Positions 18,535 through 28,073 of a stretch of 64,000 nucleotides of DNA are shown here, piece after piece. The DNA is taken from assembly GCF_010550245.1 (NCBI RefSeq), contig NZ_JAAGLU010000008.1:62001-126000 (forward strand), written 5' to 3'. This stretch comes from Streptomyces sp. SID12501. GTDB lineage: Bacteria; Actinomycetota; Actinomycetes; Streptomycetales; Streptomycetaceae. How positions within the stretch are numbered: position 1 is the stretch's first letter; each line of letters starts with the position of its first letter. Made by a program: the position numbers and the translations under genes. A model generated the notes under the pieces. That model did no database searches, was not told the origin of the DNA, and worked only from the letters and a program-made list of their open reading frames with translations.

Positions 18535-20799
18535 TCAGGCCGAGTGATCGGGCGCGGCCTTCTCCAGCCGGCGCGGTGGTCGCAGCCGGCCTGTCAGTGA
18601 GGTGGGCACTCTGGGCAGCCACCAGTTGGCCCGGCCAGCCAGGCACATCGCGGCGGGGACCAGGATGCCCCGGACCAGTGTGGCGTCCACCAGGACGGCG
18701 AGAGCCAGGCCGAAGCCGAGGATCTTCAGAGAGGTGATCCCGGACAGCATCAGGGCGCCCATGCTGATGGCGACGATCAGGGCAGAGCTGGTGACCAGAC
18801 GTCCGGTACGGGCGAGGCCGAAGACCACGGCACTGCGGTTGTCTCCGTGGGTGGTGTAGTGCTCCTTGATCCGGGAGAGCAGGAGGAGTTCGTAGTCGAT
18901 GGAGAGCCCGAAGGCGAGGCAGAACAGCAGCGGGGGGATGCTGTTTTCCAGGGTCGAGGTTGGGGTGAAGTCGCCGACCAGCCACTTCGCGTGGTTGTCC
19001 TGGAAGACCAGTACGACGGTGCCGAAGCTCGCAGTCAGGCTCAGCAGCCCGACCAGGATGGCCTTGACCGGTAGCAGCAGTGATCGTGTGAAGAGAAGCA
19101 GTAGTGCGAAAGTACTGATGAGAATGGCCAGTCCGGCCCGCGGGAGAGCGTGTGCCATGGCGTGTGTGGTGTCCGCCGAGAGGGCGGCGGGGCCGCCGAC
19201 CAGCACGGGCCCTGGTGCTGGCAGCGCACGCACGGCGGTGACGAGGCGCTCGGCGGCCGGGCTGCCGGGTACCTGGGGTGCGGTGAGGGTCAGCAGGATC
19301 GCATTCCGGCCGTGGTAGGCGGCTGATGCGGGGCTCGCGGGAGCGGTCCGATGTCCGTCGCGGTAGGTGCCTGCGGGCGAGCGCACGGCGGTGACGCCGG
19401 GGAGTTCGGAGAGCCGTTGTGCGTAGCGGGCCGTGACAGCGTCTCCCGTGCGCTCGCCGGGAGCGGCCGGAGTCAGCACGAGCTTCAGGCCCCGATGGGG
19501 TGCGGATGCGAAGTCGGCGAGAACATGGCCGGCCGTCGCGTGCGAGGAGGCCGACGCGGGCAGGTTTCGTTCATCCACGAGGCTGAACCTGGCATGGCCG
19601 AAGGGCAGTGCCAGTATGGCGAGCAGCAGGCAGCATCCGCCGCCGAACAGTACGGGCCTGCGTGCTACGGCCAGTGCGACGCGCCGCCATCCGGGGCTCT
19701 CGGCGGACGGTTCACCGGCCCGTCGCCGGATACCGCGCCACAGGTCACCGCGGTCCAAGTACGGGCCCAGCACGGTGAGCAGAGCCGGCACCACGCCCAG
19801 CGCGACCGCCGCGGACAGGGTCACGACGGTGATCCCGGCCCACACCAGGGAGGTCAGGAAAGGCATTGGCAGGAGCAGCAGCGCACCGAGCGCCAGCGCA
19901 ATGGTGAGCGCGGAGAAGAGCACGGTGTGCCCTGCGGTGCGGGCGGCCTCGGCGACCGCCTGCTGTTCGGACATCCCAGAGGTGATGCCCTCGCGGTAGC
20001 GCGCCACGAGGAACAGTCCGTAGTCGACGGCGAGGGCGAAGCCGAGCGCGGTGGTGATGTTGGCTGCGAACGCCGAGACTTCCGTCAACTCGCTGAGGAG
20101 CCGCAGCGAGGCAAGCCCTCCGGTTACCGACAGCAGGCCGATGGCCATCGGCACGATGATGGCCACGAGCGAGCCGTAGGCCGCCGCGAGCACCAGCAGC
20201 ACCAGAGGGGCCGCGAACAGTTCGGCGCGCATGAGGTCGGTCCGGCTCTGCCGGACGGCTTCGTGCTTGGCCCATGCCGGGCCTGTGGCTGACACCTCGA
20301 ATGTCCCTCGGCTGCCGGTGAGCTGGGGCACGATGCGGGCCGCCGTACGTACGCGGTCGGACTCGGTGCCTCGCAATTCGGCGACGACGAGGGCGGATCG
20401 CCCGTTGCGCGACCGTAGCGCGGGGTCGCCCGTGGTCCAGTACGACGCGCTCCGGTGTACGCCCTCCATACGGGCGACGCGTTCAGTGAAGGCCGCTCCG
20501 GCTGTGCGGGTACGGGAGTCGTCCGCCGACGCCCGGGTGCGGACCAGGAGGACGACGTCGCCGACCGGCACGGTGAACTGGCGAGCCAGTGCTTGCTCGG
20601 CGTGTTCGGCCTCGGTGTTCCCCGGGGTGTAGCCGCCCTGCCCCAGTCGGTCGAAGGAGCCCTCGGCGAGGAGCGCGCAGACCGCGGCGAACAGGGCGGC
20701 GACGCTCAGCACCCACCAGACGGAGCGCGATCGCCGGTCCTTTCGCTCAACCTGCGGCTCCTGGATCCGTAGCTTTCCCTGCATGCTCGGTGACTCCAT
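18535..20799 (-). CDS. MmpL/RND-type lipid exporter
   Basis: About 754 residues with the MmpL layout: one N-terminal membrane helix (VWWVLSVAALFAAVCALLAE), a large extracytoplasmic domain, a block of five helices (including LLVLAAAYGSLVAIIVPMAI and FALAVDYGLFLVARYREG), a helix starting the second half, another external domain, and a second five-helix block (AFGLSIDYELLLLSRIKEHY). The acidic VDYG and IDYE segments fit the proton-relay region. Such proteins export lipids or polyketides across the inner membrane. The ATG at 20799 is favoured over 20820 because GAAGAG precedes it. It is divergent from the WS/DGAT operon across a 120-base region with a clear dyad, so co-regulation is likely. Confidence 0.9.
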   Translation of the reverse strand: MESPSMQGKLRIQEPQVERKDRRSRSVWWVLSVAALFAAVCALLAEGSFDRLGQGGYTPGNTEAEHAEQALARQFTVPVGDVVLLVRTRASADDSRTRTAGAAFTERVARMEGVHRSASYWTTGDPALRSRNGRSALVVAELRGTESDRVRTAARIVPQLTGSRGTFEVSATGPAWAKHEAVRQSRTDLMRAELFAAPLVLLVLAAAYGSLVAIIVPMAIGLLSVTGGLASLRLLSELTEVSAFAANITTALGFALAVDYGLFLVARYREGITSGMSEQQAVAEAARTAGHTVLFSALTIALALGALLLLPMPFLTSLVWAGITVVTLSAAVALGVVPALLTVLGPYLDRGDLWRGIRRRAGEPSAESPGWRRVALAVARRPVLFGGGCCLLLAILALPFGHARFSLVDERNLPASASSHATAGHVLADFASAPHRGLKLVLTPAAPGERTGDAVTARYAQRLSELPGVTAVRSPAGTYRDGHRTAPASPASAAYHGRNAILLTLTAPQVPGSPAAERLVTAVRALPAPGPVLVGGPAALSADTTHAMAHALPRAGLAILISTFALLLLFTRSLLLPVKAILVGLLSLTASFGTVVLVFQDNHAKWLVGDFTPTSTLENSIPPLLFCLAFGLSIDYELLLLSRIKEHYTTHGDNRSAVVFGLARTGRLVTSSALIVAISMGALMLSGITSLKILGFGLALAVLVDATLVRGILVPAAMCLAGRANWWLPRVPTSLTGRLRPPRRLEKAAPDHSA

Positions 20800-20850
20800 T
20801 GGATCTCTTCGACTCGGCATCCACGCTGCGTCACGTGATAGCTAAAAGTA

Positions 20851-20876
20851 ACTTTACAATTACTCTATGTAAATTC
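20851..20876. promoter_or_regulatory. TetR-type operator-like dyad in divergent promoter
   Basis: ACTTTACA and TGTAAATT are near-perfect inverted arms (7 of 8 bases) around a 10-base centre, embedded in the most AT-rich patch of this region. It lies between the divergent MmpL exporter and the WS/DGAT operon, as expected for a site controlling both. An overlapping second dyad (AGTAA ... TTACT) is also present. No TetR gene is seen in the window. Confidence 0.5.
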
Positions 20877-20919
20877 TGTGTTCGTTCGCCGCCACGTCGA
20901 TGCGAGAGAAGAATCGTCT

Positions 20920-22194
20920 ATGCCCCTGGAGCCTCCTCTCACGGACCTCAAGTCGAATCCTCCACTTCCCTCGCCCACGGACCAGTTCCTGTATCGGTCC
21001 GCGAGGGAGGCCCACGACCAGGCCGAATATCTGGGCTATCTCCTGTTGTTCCAGGGCACTCCGCCGTCCGTCGAACGGGTCCGTGACCATGTGGCCGCCG
21101 CCGCGCCTCGCGTTCCGGCGTGGGCGTACCGTCTTGCCGGACGGCATGGTCGTCTGGCCTGGGAGGCTGTCGCCGATCTCGATCCGCGTGGTCATGTCCA
21201 TGAACTGCGGCTGGCGCCGGGCCCGGACCCTGTCGGGCGGATGGCGGACGAGCTGCACCGGCTCCCGTTCCCCGAGGACGCCCCGGACTGGGGTATCTGG
21301 CTGGTCCGTGGCTGGGCGCCGGACAGCTACGCCCTCTGTTACCGGGTCCATCACGCCCTGCAGGACGGCATGGGCGCCGCGGCCGTGATCGGCGCGCTAT
21401 TCGGTCCCGGCGAGCATCGGTTGCCGCTGACCGTGCCGCCCCAAGTCGAACCGCCCCTGAAACCAGGCGAATTGGCGGCCATGCTCGCGGCCGACATTCC
21501 TGCGGCAGCACGCCGCACCGCTCGCTGGACTCCTGGTCTGCGCCCGCCCGGCGCACACCAGACGGTGCATCACACCCACGTCGAGGTGGAGCGGCTGCGC
21601 AGGCTCAGCAAGAGCGCCGGGGTCACTCTCAACCAGGTCTACCTCGCCGTCACCGCCGGGGCTCTGCGGGCTTGGAGCCCGGCCGACTGGAGTACGGGAA
21701 AGCGCCCACTGCATGTCTGCACGCCGTTGGACACCCGCCCCGCCGGGTACGAACAAGCCACACTCGGCAATCACATGGCGATGCTGCGCATCCCCTTGCC
21801 CTGCGCGGAGCCCGATCCCCGGCGCCGGCTGGAGTCCGTGGTCCGCGCCGCCCGGGTGTCCCCCGAGCGGCGCATGGCCACCCGAGCGGGGCTACGGGTA
21901 CTGCCCCGCACCGGCGCCGCACTGATCCGGTATTTCCTCGGTCCCCGGCGCACGGCCCTGACGGTCACCAACGTTCGCGCCCCCAACGGGCTGTCCTTCG
22001 GCGCCGACCCGGTGATCGCCTGCGTCGGACTGCCCGCCCTCCTCCTGGGCCACGCCCTGATCGTCTGCCTGGCCAGTTACGGTCCCGAAGCCAGCGTGGT
22101 CTTCGTCTCCGACCGTACCGACCCTGATCCGGCCGTTCTGCCCGGTCTGTGGCACACCGCGCTGGCCGAACTCGAACAGGCTTACTCATGCTGA
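20920..22194 (+). CDS. Wax ester synthase/diacylglycerol acyltransferase (WS/DGAT)-like
   Basis: 424 residues with the catalytic HHxxxDG motif as VHHALQDGMG, which transfers an acyl group from a thioester to an alcohol. The opening SPTDQFLYRSAREAHDQAEY corresponds to the usual start of the family, and LTVTNVRAPNG near the C terminus to the conserved ND region. The ATG at 20920 is chosen because the residues before it do not match the family. It is first in a tightly packed operon with SDR, ACP and ketosynthase, so the acyl donor could be an ACP-bound chain. Acyl transfer to an alcohol, giving an ester product, is the working inference. Confidence 0.85.
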   Translation: MPLEPPLTDLKSNPPLPSPTDQFLYRSAREAHDQAEYLGYLLLFQGTPPSVERVRDHVAAAAPRVPAWAYRLAGRHGRLAWEAVADLDPRGHVHELRLAPGPDPVGRMADELHRLPFPEDAPDWGIWLVRGWAPDSYALCYRVHHALQDGMGAAAVIGALFGPGEHRLPLTVPPQVEPPLKPGELAAMLAADIPAAARRTARWTPGLRPPGAHQTVHHTHVEVERLRRLSKSAGVTLNQVYLAVTAGALRAWSPADWSTGKRPLHVCTPLDTRPAGYEQATLGNHMAMLRIPLPCAEPDPRRRLESVVRAARVSPERRMATRAGLRVLPRTGAALIRYFLGPRRTALTVTNVRAPNGLSFGADPVIACVGLPALLLGHALIVCLASYGPEASVVFVSDRTDPDPAVLPGLWHTALAELEQAYSC

Positions 22195-23318
22195 CCGTGT
22201 TCACCGGTGCCACCGGATTCCTCGGTTCCCATCTGCTCGTACGGCTCCTGCGGCATCCGGGGCAGGTCACGGCGCTCGTGCGGCAGGACGGCGAGGAGGG
22301 CTGGCAACGACTGGAACGGGCGCTGCTTGCCACCGGTCAGCCGATGCCCGATGAACTGCGCAAGAGGGTGCGGCTGGAACGCGCCGACATCGCCGAACCG
22401 CTCCTGGGCCTCAGCCCCGAACGGCACCGGGAGCTGGCACAGCAGGCGGATGCCATCTGGCACAGCGCCGCCGCCATCGAACTCGTCGCGCCGGTGGAAC
22501 ACCTGACACGGGTGAACGTCGAGGGTACCCGCCGTGTCCTCGACCTGGCAGCGGCCGCCCGAGGCCGACGCCCCCGAGTCGTCCTCGTCAGCAGCGCCTA
22601 TGTGGCCGGCGGACGGCTGGAAGGCACCGTACGCGAGGACGAACTCGATATCCGGCACGGCTTCCTCACCCCGTACGAGGCATCCAAGTACGCGGCCGAG
22701 CAGGTGGCCCGCGCGTGGGCCCACGCGCACGACCATCCCGTGACGGTGCTACGACCGGGCGTCCTGCTGACCGACCGCCAACTGCCCGCCGGGGCGCCAC
22801 GACATCCACTCGCCGACGTGGGCGCCCGGTTGTCCGTACTCGCCCGCCACGATCCCTCCCGGTTGTTTCCCGGCACGGCGCCCGGCGGCTCGCTGCGATG
22901 GAAGATCCCCGGCCGCGACGACGCCGTACTGAATCTTCTTCCGATCGAGTACGCGGCCCGGGCAGCAGCGCACATCGCGTTGCGTGAACCAGCCCGGCTC
23001 GTCGAGACGTTCCACCTCACCCACCCTTACGACACGCCGGTACGGGACTGCCTGGACGTCATGCGCGGCATCTGCCCCTGGTTGGACGTGCGCATCGATT
23101 CGCAGGCGACGCCAGGCTCTTTGGATCCCGCCGGGCAGCGGCTGGCCGGGCTGCTGGGCGGCGTCCACGCCCACACCCGCGCACGTCGCCACTACGACAG
23201 GACCGCGCTGCTGGACGCGCTCGCCGGGGCAGTCCCTGACCCGGTTCCGCTGGACACACGCTATCTGAACGCCGCTTTCGCGTCGGCAGCGCCTTCCGCC
23301 GAGTCCGCCACCGGTTAA
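22188..23318 (+). CDS. SDR thioester reductase / epimerase-like protein
   Basis: 376 residues of the extended short-chain dehydrogenase type. The NAD(P)-binding motif VFTGATGFLGSHLLVRLLR is at the N terminus, the catalytic Tyr-Lys pair appears as YEASK, with VLVSSAYVAGG upstream. The pattern (IWHSAAAIELVAPVEHLTRV, VNVEGTRRVLDLA) is that of thioester-reductase/male-sterility domains that reduce acyl thioesters to aldehydes or alcohols. ATG at 22188 overlaps the WS/DGAT stop by 7 bases, so it is translationally coupled. Reducing an ACP-bound acyl chain to the alcohol used by WS/DGAT would make chemical sense but is unproven. Confidence 0.85.
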   Translation: MLTVFTGATGFLGSHLLVRLLRHPGQVTALVRQDGEEGWQRLERALLATGQPMPDELRKRVRLERADIAEPLLGLSPERHRELAQQADAIWHSAAAIELVAPVEHLTRVNVEGTRRVLDLAAAARGRRPRVVLVSSAYVAGGRLEGTVREDELDIRHGFLTPYEASKYAAEQVARAWAHAHDHPVTVLRPGVLLTDRQLPAGAPRHPLADVGARLSVLARHDPSRLFPGTAPGGSLRWKIPGRDDAVLNLLPIEYAARAAAHIALREPARLVETFHLTHPYDTPVRDCLDVMRGICPWLDVRIDSQATPGSLDPAGQRLAGLLGGVHAHTRARRHYDRTALLDALAGAVPDPVPLDTRYLNAAFASAAPSAESATG

Positions 23319-23329
23319 CGGAGATCAGC

Positions 23330-23650
23330 ATGTCTGCAAGCTACGGCCAGATCGTCGGTATCCTCACCGACTCGCTCGGGCGCTCTCGTGCGGCACTGCG
23401 GCCGGAGAGCACCTTCGCCGGCCTGGGCCTCGACTCGCTCGCCCTCCTCGAACTGGGTGTCATCGTCGAGGAGCGCACCGGCGCCCGGCTGGAGGGCGTC
23501 GACGCCCGCTCCACGCTGGCAGAGACCGCCACCGCGCTCGACCATGCCCTCGCATCGAGACCCGCTGACTGCGCTGCCCACGGGCTCCCGCCGTCGCCAA
23601 CCGAGCCCAGTGAGCAGGTCCTGCCGACGACGGTGGAACCCAGCCGATGA
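23330..23650 (+). CDS. Acyl carrier protein
   Basis: 106 residues. The phosphopantetheine attachment motif is LGLDSLALLELGV, in a standard four-helix carrier with an extended disordered C terminus. It sits between the SDR and ketosynthase A genes; its stop overlaps the ketosynthase start by 4 bases. It is the obvious partner for ketosynthase A and probably carries the growing acyl chain. Confidence 0.92.
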   Translation: MSASYGQIVGILTDSLGRSRAALRPESTFAGLGLDSLALLELGVIVEERTGARLEGVDARSTLAETATALDHALASRPADCAAHGLPPSPTEPSEQVLPTTVEPSR

Positions 23651-24876
23651 GGCACGACGACATCGCAGTCACCGGTACCGGCCTGGTCACCCCGGCCGGC
23701 ATCGGTATCGACGCGACCTGGCAGGGACTGGTGGCCGGCCGTCCGACAGCGTCCACGGATCCCGAACTCACCCATCTGGACGTCGACTTCACCTGCCGGG
23801 TCCCCGACTTCGACGCGGGCCGGCTGTTGGGCCGCTCGCTCTCCTGGCGGCTGGACCGCTGCACCCAGCTGGCACTCGTCGCAGCACGGGAGGCGGTCGC
23901 CGACGCCGGACTCGACATCGGCGAATGGGATCCGACGCGTGTGGCCGTGATCCTCGGCGTCGGCAGCAACAGCCTGGAGCGGTATCCGCAGGAATTCGGC
24001 CGGTACAACGATGGCCGGGCAAACAGGATGTCACCGCTGGCCATCGTCCGCAGCGTCCCCAGCATGGTTCCCGCCGAGGTCACACTCGACCTCGGGACTC
24101 GCGGTCCGAGCCTGTCCGTGGCCACCGCCTGCGCCTCCGGCACGACCGCGCTGGGCATCGCCCGGGATCTGCTGCGCGGCGGCGCCTGCGACATCGCCGT
24201 CACCGGCGGCGCCGAATCAGGCTGTCACCCCGGAGTGGTCGCCTGCTTCCAGCAAATGCGCGCGCTGTCCAGGCGTACGCACGACCCCGCCGGAGCCTCC
24301 AGGCCCTTCGATCGGGACCGGGACGGCTTCGTCCTAGGGGAAGGGGCCGGCATTCTCGTCCTCGAACGCGCCGCACACGCGGCCGCCCGCAGCGCCCGCC
24401 CCCGAGCCGTACTGGCCGGCTTCGGAGCCTCCAGCGACGCCCACGACATCTCAGCCCCACACCCCCAGGGCCGCGGCGCCGCCGACGCGATGCGAGCGGC
24501 CCTGCGCGACGCCGGGCTGAGCCCCGCCGACATCGACCACGTCAACGCGCACGGAACCTCGACCCTGCTCAACGACACCGCCGAATCCCATGCCCTGCAC
24601 ACGGTCTTCGGCACACCCCCGTCCGTCACCGCGAACAAGAGCGTCCTGGGCCATGCCCTGGGTGCGTCGGGCGGCATCGAAGCGGCGGTGACCGTACTCA
24701 CCCTCCAGCACCAGACCATCCCACCCACCGCCAATCTCCACACGCCCGATCCGAACATCGACTTGGACGTCGTACGCAAATCCCCTCGCCCATCGCCGAT
24801 CCGGGCCGCCCTCAGCAACTCCTTCGGCTTCGGCGGCCAGAACGCAGTCTCCCTGTTCACCACAACGACCTCGTGA
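23647..24876 (+). CDS. FabF-type beta-ketoacyl-ACP synthase A
   Basis: 409 residues with a complete Cys-His-His triad: Cys162 in VATACASGTTALG, His302 in VNAHGTST, and Lys331/His336 in NKSVLGHALGASGG. This is a condensing enzyme of the FabF/discrete KS type, decarboxylating malonyl-ACP and elongating an acyl chain. It starts with a 4-base ATGA overlap on the ACP gene. A paralogue at 45339-46562 has the catalytic residues at the same residue numbers, suggesting duplication within the pathway. A terminator follows. Confidence 0.93.
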   Translation: MRHDDIAVTGTGLVTPAGIGIDATWQGLVAGRPTASTDPELTHLDVDFTCRVPDFDAGRLLGRSLSWRLDRCTQLALVAAREAVADAGLDIGEWDPTRVAVILGVGSNSLERYPQEFGRYNDGRANRMSPLAIVRSVPSMVPAEVTLDLGTRGPSLSVATACASGTTALGIARDLLRGGACDIAVTGGAESGCHPGVVACFQQMRALSRRTHDPAGASRPFDRDRDGFVLGEGAGILVLERAAHAAARSARPRAVLAGFGASSDAHDISAPHPQGRGAADAMRAALRDAGLSPADIDHVNAHGTSTLLNDTAESHALHTVFGTPPSVTANKSVLGHALGASGGIEAAVTVLTLQHQTIPPTANLHTPDPNIDLDVVRKSPRPSPIRAALSNSFGFGGQNAVSLFTTTTS

Positions 24877-24936
24877 CCATAACGCCTGACCGACAACCCA
24901 AACACCCGGCGGCCCACCGTGCCCACCGGGCACCCA

Positions 24937-24971
24937 GGCCTGCCCACACCCGCCCTGGCCAGGCCCTTTTT
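24937..24971 (+). terminator. Rho-independent terminator after ketosynthase A operon
   Basis: GGCCTG and CAGGCC form the stem and CTTTTT follows directly. It lies 61 bases after the ketosynthase stop and before a minus-strand pseudogene, so it should end the WS/DGAT-SDR-ACP-KS transcript. Confidence 0.6.
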
Positions 24972-24976
24972 ACGCG

Positions 24977-25858
24977 TCAGAGCTGCGGGCGAAGCCGGCC
25001 CGGGTCGGCCACGTTCAGGGCCTCCTGGGGGCGGGTGTGCTGCGCGCTGCCGTTGCGCCAGGTGTTCCAGGAGAGATTCCAGTCGCCGAAGCCGTTGCCG
25101 AACGGCGGCATCGCCGCGCCGTGGCTGTGGACGACCTGGACGATGTCTCCCTGTCGTACGACGCCGTAGAATCAGGCCGCGTTGCCGGTGCTCATACCGA
25201 CGCAGCCGTGGCTGACGTTGGCGTGTCCTTGCGATCCCTCGGACCACGGGGCCGCGTGCACGTACTCGCCACTGCGCGTCAGGCGGACGGCGTGGCGCAC
25301 CAGTTGGTCGAACGAGTCGGGGCTGCCCGCGGGGATGCCGATACTGGTGCTGCGCATCCGCACCACACGTTCGCGGGCGAGTACCACCTTGATGCCGTTG
25401 CGGGTGGGGAAGCCGGGCCTGCCGGTGGTGACCGGCAGGTTCCTGATGACCTGGCCGTTGCGGAGGACCGTCATGACATGGGACGCGGCGTCGATCACGC
25501 TCTCCACCCGGTCGCCGGTGGCAAATCCCCATGCCCCGGCGACGCCGCCGTACAGGCCGTGCGCGATCCTCACATCCCCCAGCTCGCTGCGGACGCGGAC
25601 GGTGGCGCGGGCGGGCCAGTACAGCCGGGGCCGGTAGTGCAGGGTCCTGTCGTCGACCCAGTGCCAGGCGCCTTCGGCCGGCGGGGTCGACTCGACCTTG
25701 AGAGCATCCTCGACGGTCCTCCGGGCCGGCAGGTCCCTGATGGGCGCGTCCAGTTCGGCCGTGACCGGCTGGCCGGGACGGAGCCACATACCCGGTCGGT
25801 TGACTGGACACTCCTTGACGATCTGTCGGCAGAGAGGCACCGGAACATGACCGGACAA
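24977..25858 (-). pseudogene. L,D-transpeptidase (YkuD) with in-frame stop replacing Trp
   Basis: The frame encodes the Ig-like domain (AWHWVDDRTLHYRPRLYWPA) and YkuD catalytic domain of an LdtMt-type peptidoglycan 3-3 cross-linking enzyme, including the nucleophile motif VSHGCVGMSTGNAA. The next codon is TGA (25172-25174) where this family has Trp (NAAWFYG); after it the same frame continues with FYGVVRQGDIVQVVHS and on to LRPQL and a stop at 24977. The signal peptide/lipobox region is also missing at the 5' end, and the only plausible ATG overlaps a small plus-strand gene. It therefore looks like a doubly damaged copy. Readthrough would be needed for a full catalytic domain. Confidence 0.78.
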
Positions 25859-26047
25859 CCGCCGTACCAGACTCAGCAGGCACCTTGGAATCCGTTCGCC
25901 ACCCTGGAACAGGTCGGTGTGCTCGCGCTGGGGTCCGTCGATCTCGCACTCGATGTTGCACGCCTTCCGCCCGGCACCGGCCGGTTCACCACCGCTCGCC
26001 TGATGCGGACCCTCCCGATCCGGTTTCCGGTCTCATCGGTTCACTGA
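25847..26047 (+). CDS. Small hypothetical protein (66 aa)
   Basis: MTGQPPYQTQQAPWNPFATL then EQVGVLALGSVDLALDVARL; AGAGAGG precedes the ATG by 9 bases. Composition is amphipathic and regular, but no family is recognised. Its start overlaps the 5' end of the broken L,D-transpeptidase on the other strand. It may be a leftover or a genuine small gene; treat as tentative. Confidence 0.35.
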   Translation: MTGQPPYQTQQAPWNPFATLEQVGVLALGSVDLALDVARLPPGTGRFTTARLMRTLPIRFPVSSVH

Positions 26048-26405
26048 CGACGGTGCCTGAACAAGTCCGGGGCACCGGCTGCCCCCGCGACGGCTGCCGC
26101 CCTGCTACTGCAAAGCCGGGGGCGGAAAGGGCTCCCGCGCCTCTTCCCCCAGCGCGCTGTCGAGCGCGAAGTGACTCTGCGCGCCGCTGCCAACCGGGTG
26201 AGGCATTCAGCCGTCGGTTACATGGGGCGGCCACACTGAACCACAACGACCGCCATGTTCCTTCCTCCCTCAACGGCCAGGTACAACGACGCGGCTCGGC
26301 GTCCTGTATGCGTGTCCTTCCCGCCGCGGGTCCGGCCGCACCCGATGAGTCACTCCGTTCTCCTTCCCTCACATCTCGGACACGTTCCGAACCAAGGGAG
26401 ACGCC
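26048..26405. other. Intergenic region before the ThDP decarboxylase
   Basis: About 360 bases without a supported gene; likely holds the promoter for the decarboxylase and the PatB-like gene that follows. Confidence 0.4.
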
Positions 26406-28073
26406 ATGCCCACCGTCCGTGATGCCGTACTGGACCTGCTGCGCAACCACGGGATGACCACGCTGTTCGGCAACCCCGGCAGTACCGAGATCCCGTTCCT
26501 GGCCGACCTGCCACCCGACTTCTCCTACGTCCTGAGCCTGAACGAGGCCACCGCGACCGCCATGGCCGACGGCTACGCCCAGGCCTCCCGGCGCCCGGCC
26601 CTGGTCAACCTGCACAGCGCGGTCGGGCTGGGCAACGGGATGGGCTCACTGGTCAACGCCGCCGCCTCGCACAGCCCCGTCGTCGCGCTGGTGGGCCAGC
26701 AGGCCCGCCCGCTGCTGGCGACCCCGGCCGCACTGGCCAACCAGCATCCGACCCTGCTGCCGTTGGGCACCGTGAAGTTCGCGGCTGAGCCGACGCGTGC
26801 CGAGGACGTTCCAGCGATCCTGGCCCAGGCCATCCATCTGGCCACCCAGCCGCCGGCCGGACCGGTATGCGTATCGGTACCGATGGACGACTGGGATCGA
26901 GAATGCGATCCGGCGCACTACCGTCCCACCGTTTCGAGAGGCGTCGTAGGCGGAGGCGTACTGGGCGCGCAGGCCGTCGAGGATCTGTGTGACCTGGTCG
27001 CAGCCGCCCGCACCCCGGTCCTGGTCGTCGGGCACGAACTGGACACCACACATGGCTTCGACCACGTGGCCCGGCTCGCCGAGCATCTCGCGGCACCGGT
27101 CTGGCTATCCGGGTTCTCCCCCCGCTGCGGATATCCCACCGGCCATCGCGCCTTCCGCGGCACGCTGCCCATGGACGCCCGCTCGGTCCGCTCCGCCCTG
27201 AACGGTCACGACCTCGTGATCGCTCTGGGCTGCCCGGTGTTCACCTACTACCCCCACGACCCCGCGCCCGCTCTGCCCGAAGGCACCGAACTCGTCTCGG
27301 TCACCGCCGACCCGCACACCGCGGCGCGAGCCGTGGCCGGCGACACCTATATCGGTGCCCCCGACGCGGCAGTCCACACCCTGCTCGCCCAGGTACCGCC
27401 CAGCGGCCGCGTCCTGCCCGAGCGTCCGGTTCTTCCCGCTCCCCGGAAGGCCACGGTACCCGGTCGGCTGAGCACCGAGGAGATCTTCGACGTCGTCGCC
27501 CGCGCCCTTCCCGCCGAAACCATCGTCGTCAACGAGGCCATCCGCCAACTACCGCAGTTCTGGGCCCGCGTTCCAGTACGCCGCCCTGGCGGCTTCCACA
27601 TGGCCGGTGCCATCGGGCTCGGCTTCGGCCTGCCCGGCGCCATCGGGGTCCAGCTGGCCTGCCCCGACCGGCCCGTGCTGGCCATCCTGGGTGACGGCTC
27701 CCTCCAGTACACAGTGCAGGCCCTGTGGACCGCCGCACAGCGGCGCATCCCTCTGACGGTCGTGGTCCTGAACAACAACGAGTACGCGATTCTCAAGGAC
27801 TGGGGCAACCGTCTGGGCACCGGGCACATCCCCGGCCTTGACCTCCCCGGCATCGACATCACCGCTCTCGCCCGCGGCTACGGTATCTCCACCACCCGCG
27901 CAGAAACCACTGATCAACTCCGCCAGGCCCTGGACCATTCCCTGGCCGATGCCCATCCCCATCTCATCGAAGCCGCCCTCGCCCCCTCGCCCTACCGCTG
28001 GAACAGCGACGGCGCCACACCTTCCAGCACCACGGCAACCAAATCGAGTCTGAACTCGGCGGAGCGAGGGTGA
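26406..28073 (+). CDS. Benzoylformate decarboxylase-like ThDP enzyme
   Basis: 555 residues with the three-domain fold of thiamine-diphosphate decarboxylases. The N-terminal PYR domain has TLFGNPGSTEIPFL and the cofactor-activating Glu in SLNEATATAMADGYAQ; the C-terminal PP domain carries ILGDGSLQYT and the Mg2+/diphosphate motif closing with NNNEYAILKDW. It best resembles benzoylformate decarboxylase (MdlC), which turns 2-oxo acids into aldehydes or performs acyloin ligation. GGGAGACGCC precedes the ATG. It could supply an aldehyde starter or do C-C coupling in the pathway; the substrate is not predictable. Confidence 0.88.
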   Translation: MPTVRDAVLDLLRNHGMTTLFGNPGSTEIPFLADLPPDFSYVLSLNEATATAMADGYAQASRRPALVNLHSAVGLGNGMGSLVNAAASHSPVVALVGQQARPLLATPAALANQHPTLLPLGTVKFAAEPTRAEDVPAILAQAIHLATQPPAGPVCVSVPMDDWDRECDPAHYRPTVSRGVVGGGVLGAQAVEDLCDLVAAARTPVLVVGHELDTTHGFDHVARLAEHLAAPVWLSGFSPRCGYPTGHRAFRGTLPMDARSVRSALNGHDLVIALGCPVFTYYPHDPAPALPEGTELVSVTADPHTAARAVAGDTYIGAPDAAVHTLLAQVPPSGRVLPERPVLPAPRKATVPGRLSTEEIFDVVARALPAETIVVNEAIRQLPQFWARVPVRRPGGFHMAGAIGLGFGLPGAIGVQLACPDRPVLAILGDGSLQYTVQALWTAAQRRIPLTVVVLNNNEYAILKDWGNRLGTGHIPGLDLPGIDITALARGYGISTTRAETTDQLRQALDHSLADAHPHLIEAALAPSPYRWNSDGATPSSTTATKSSLNSAERG

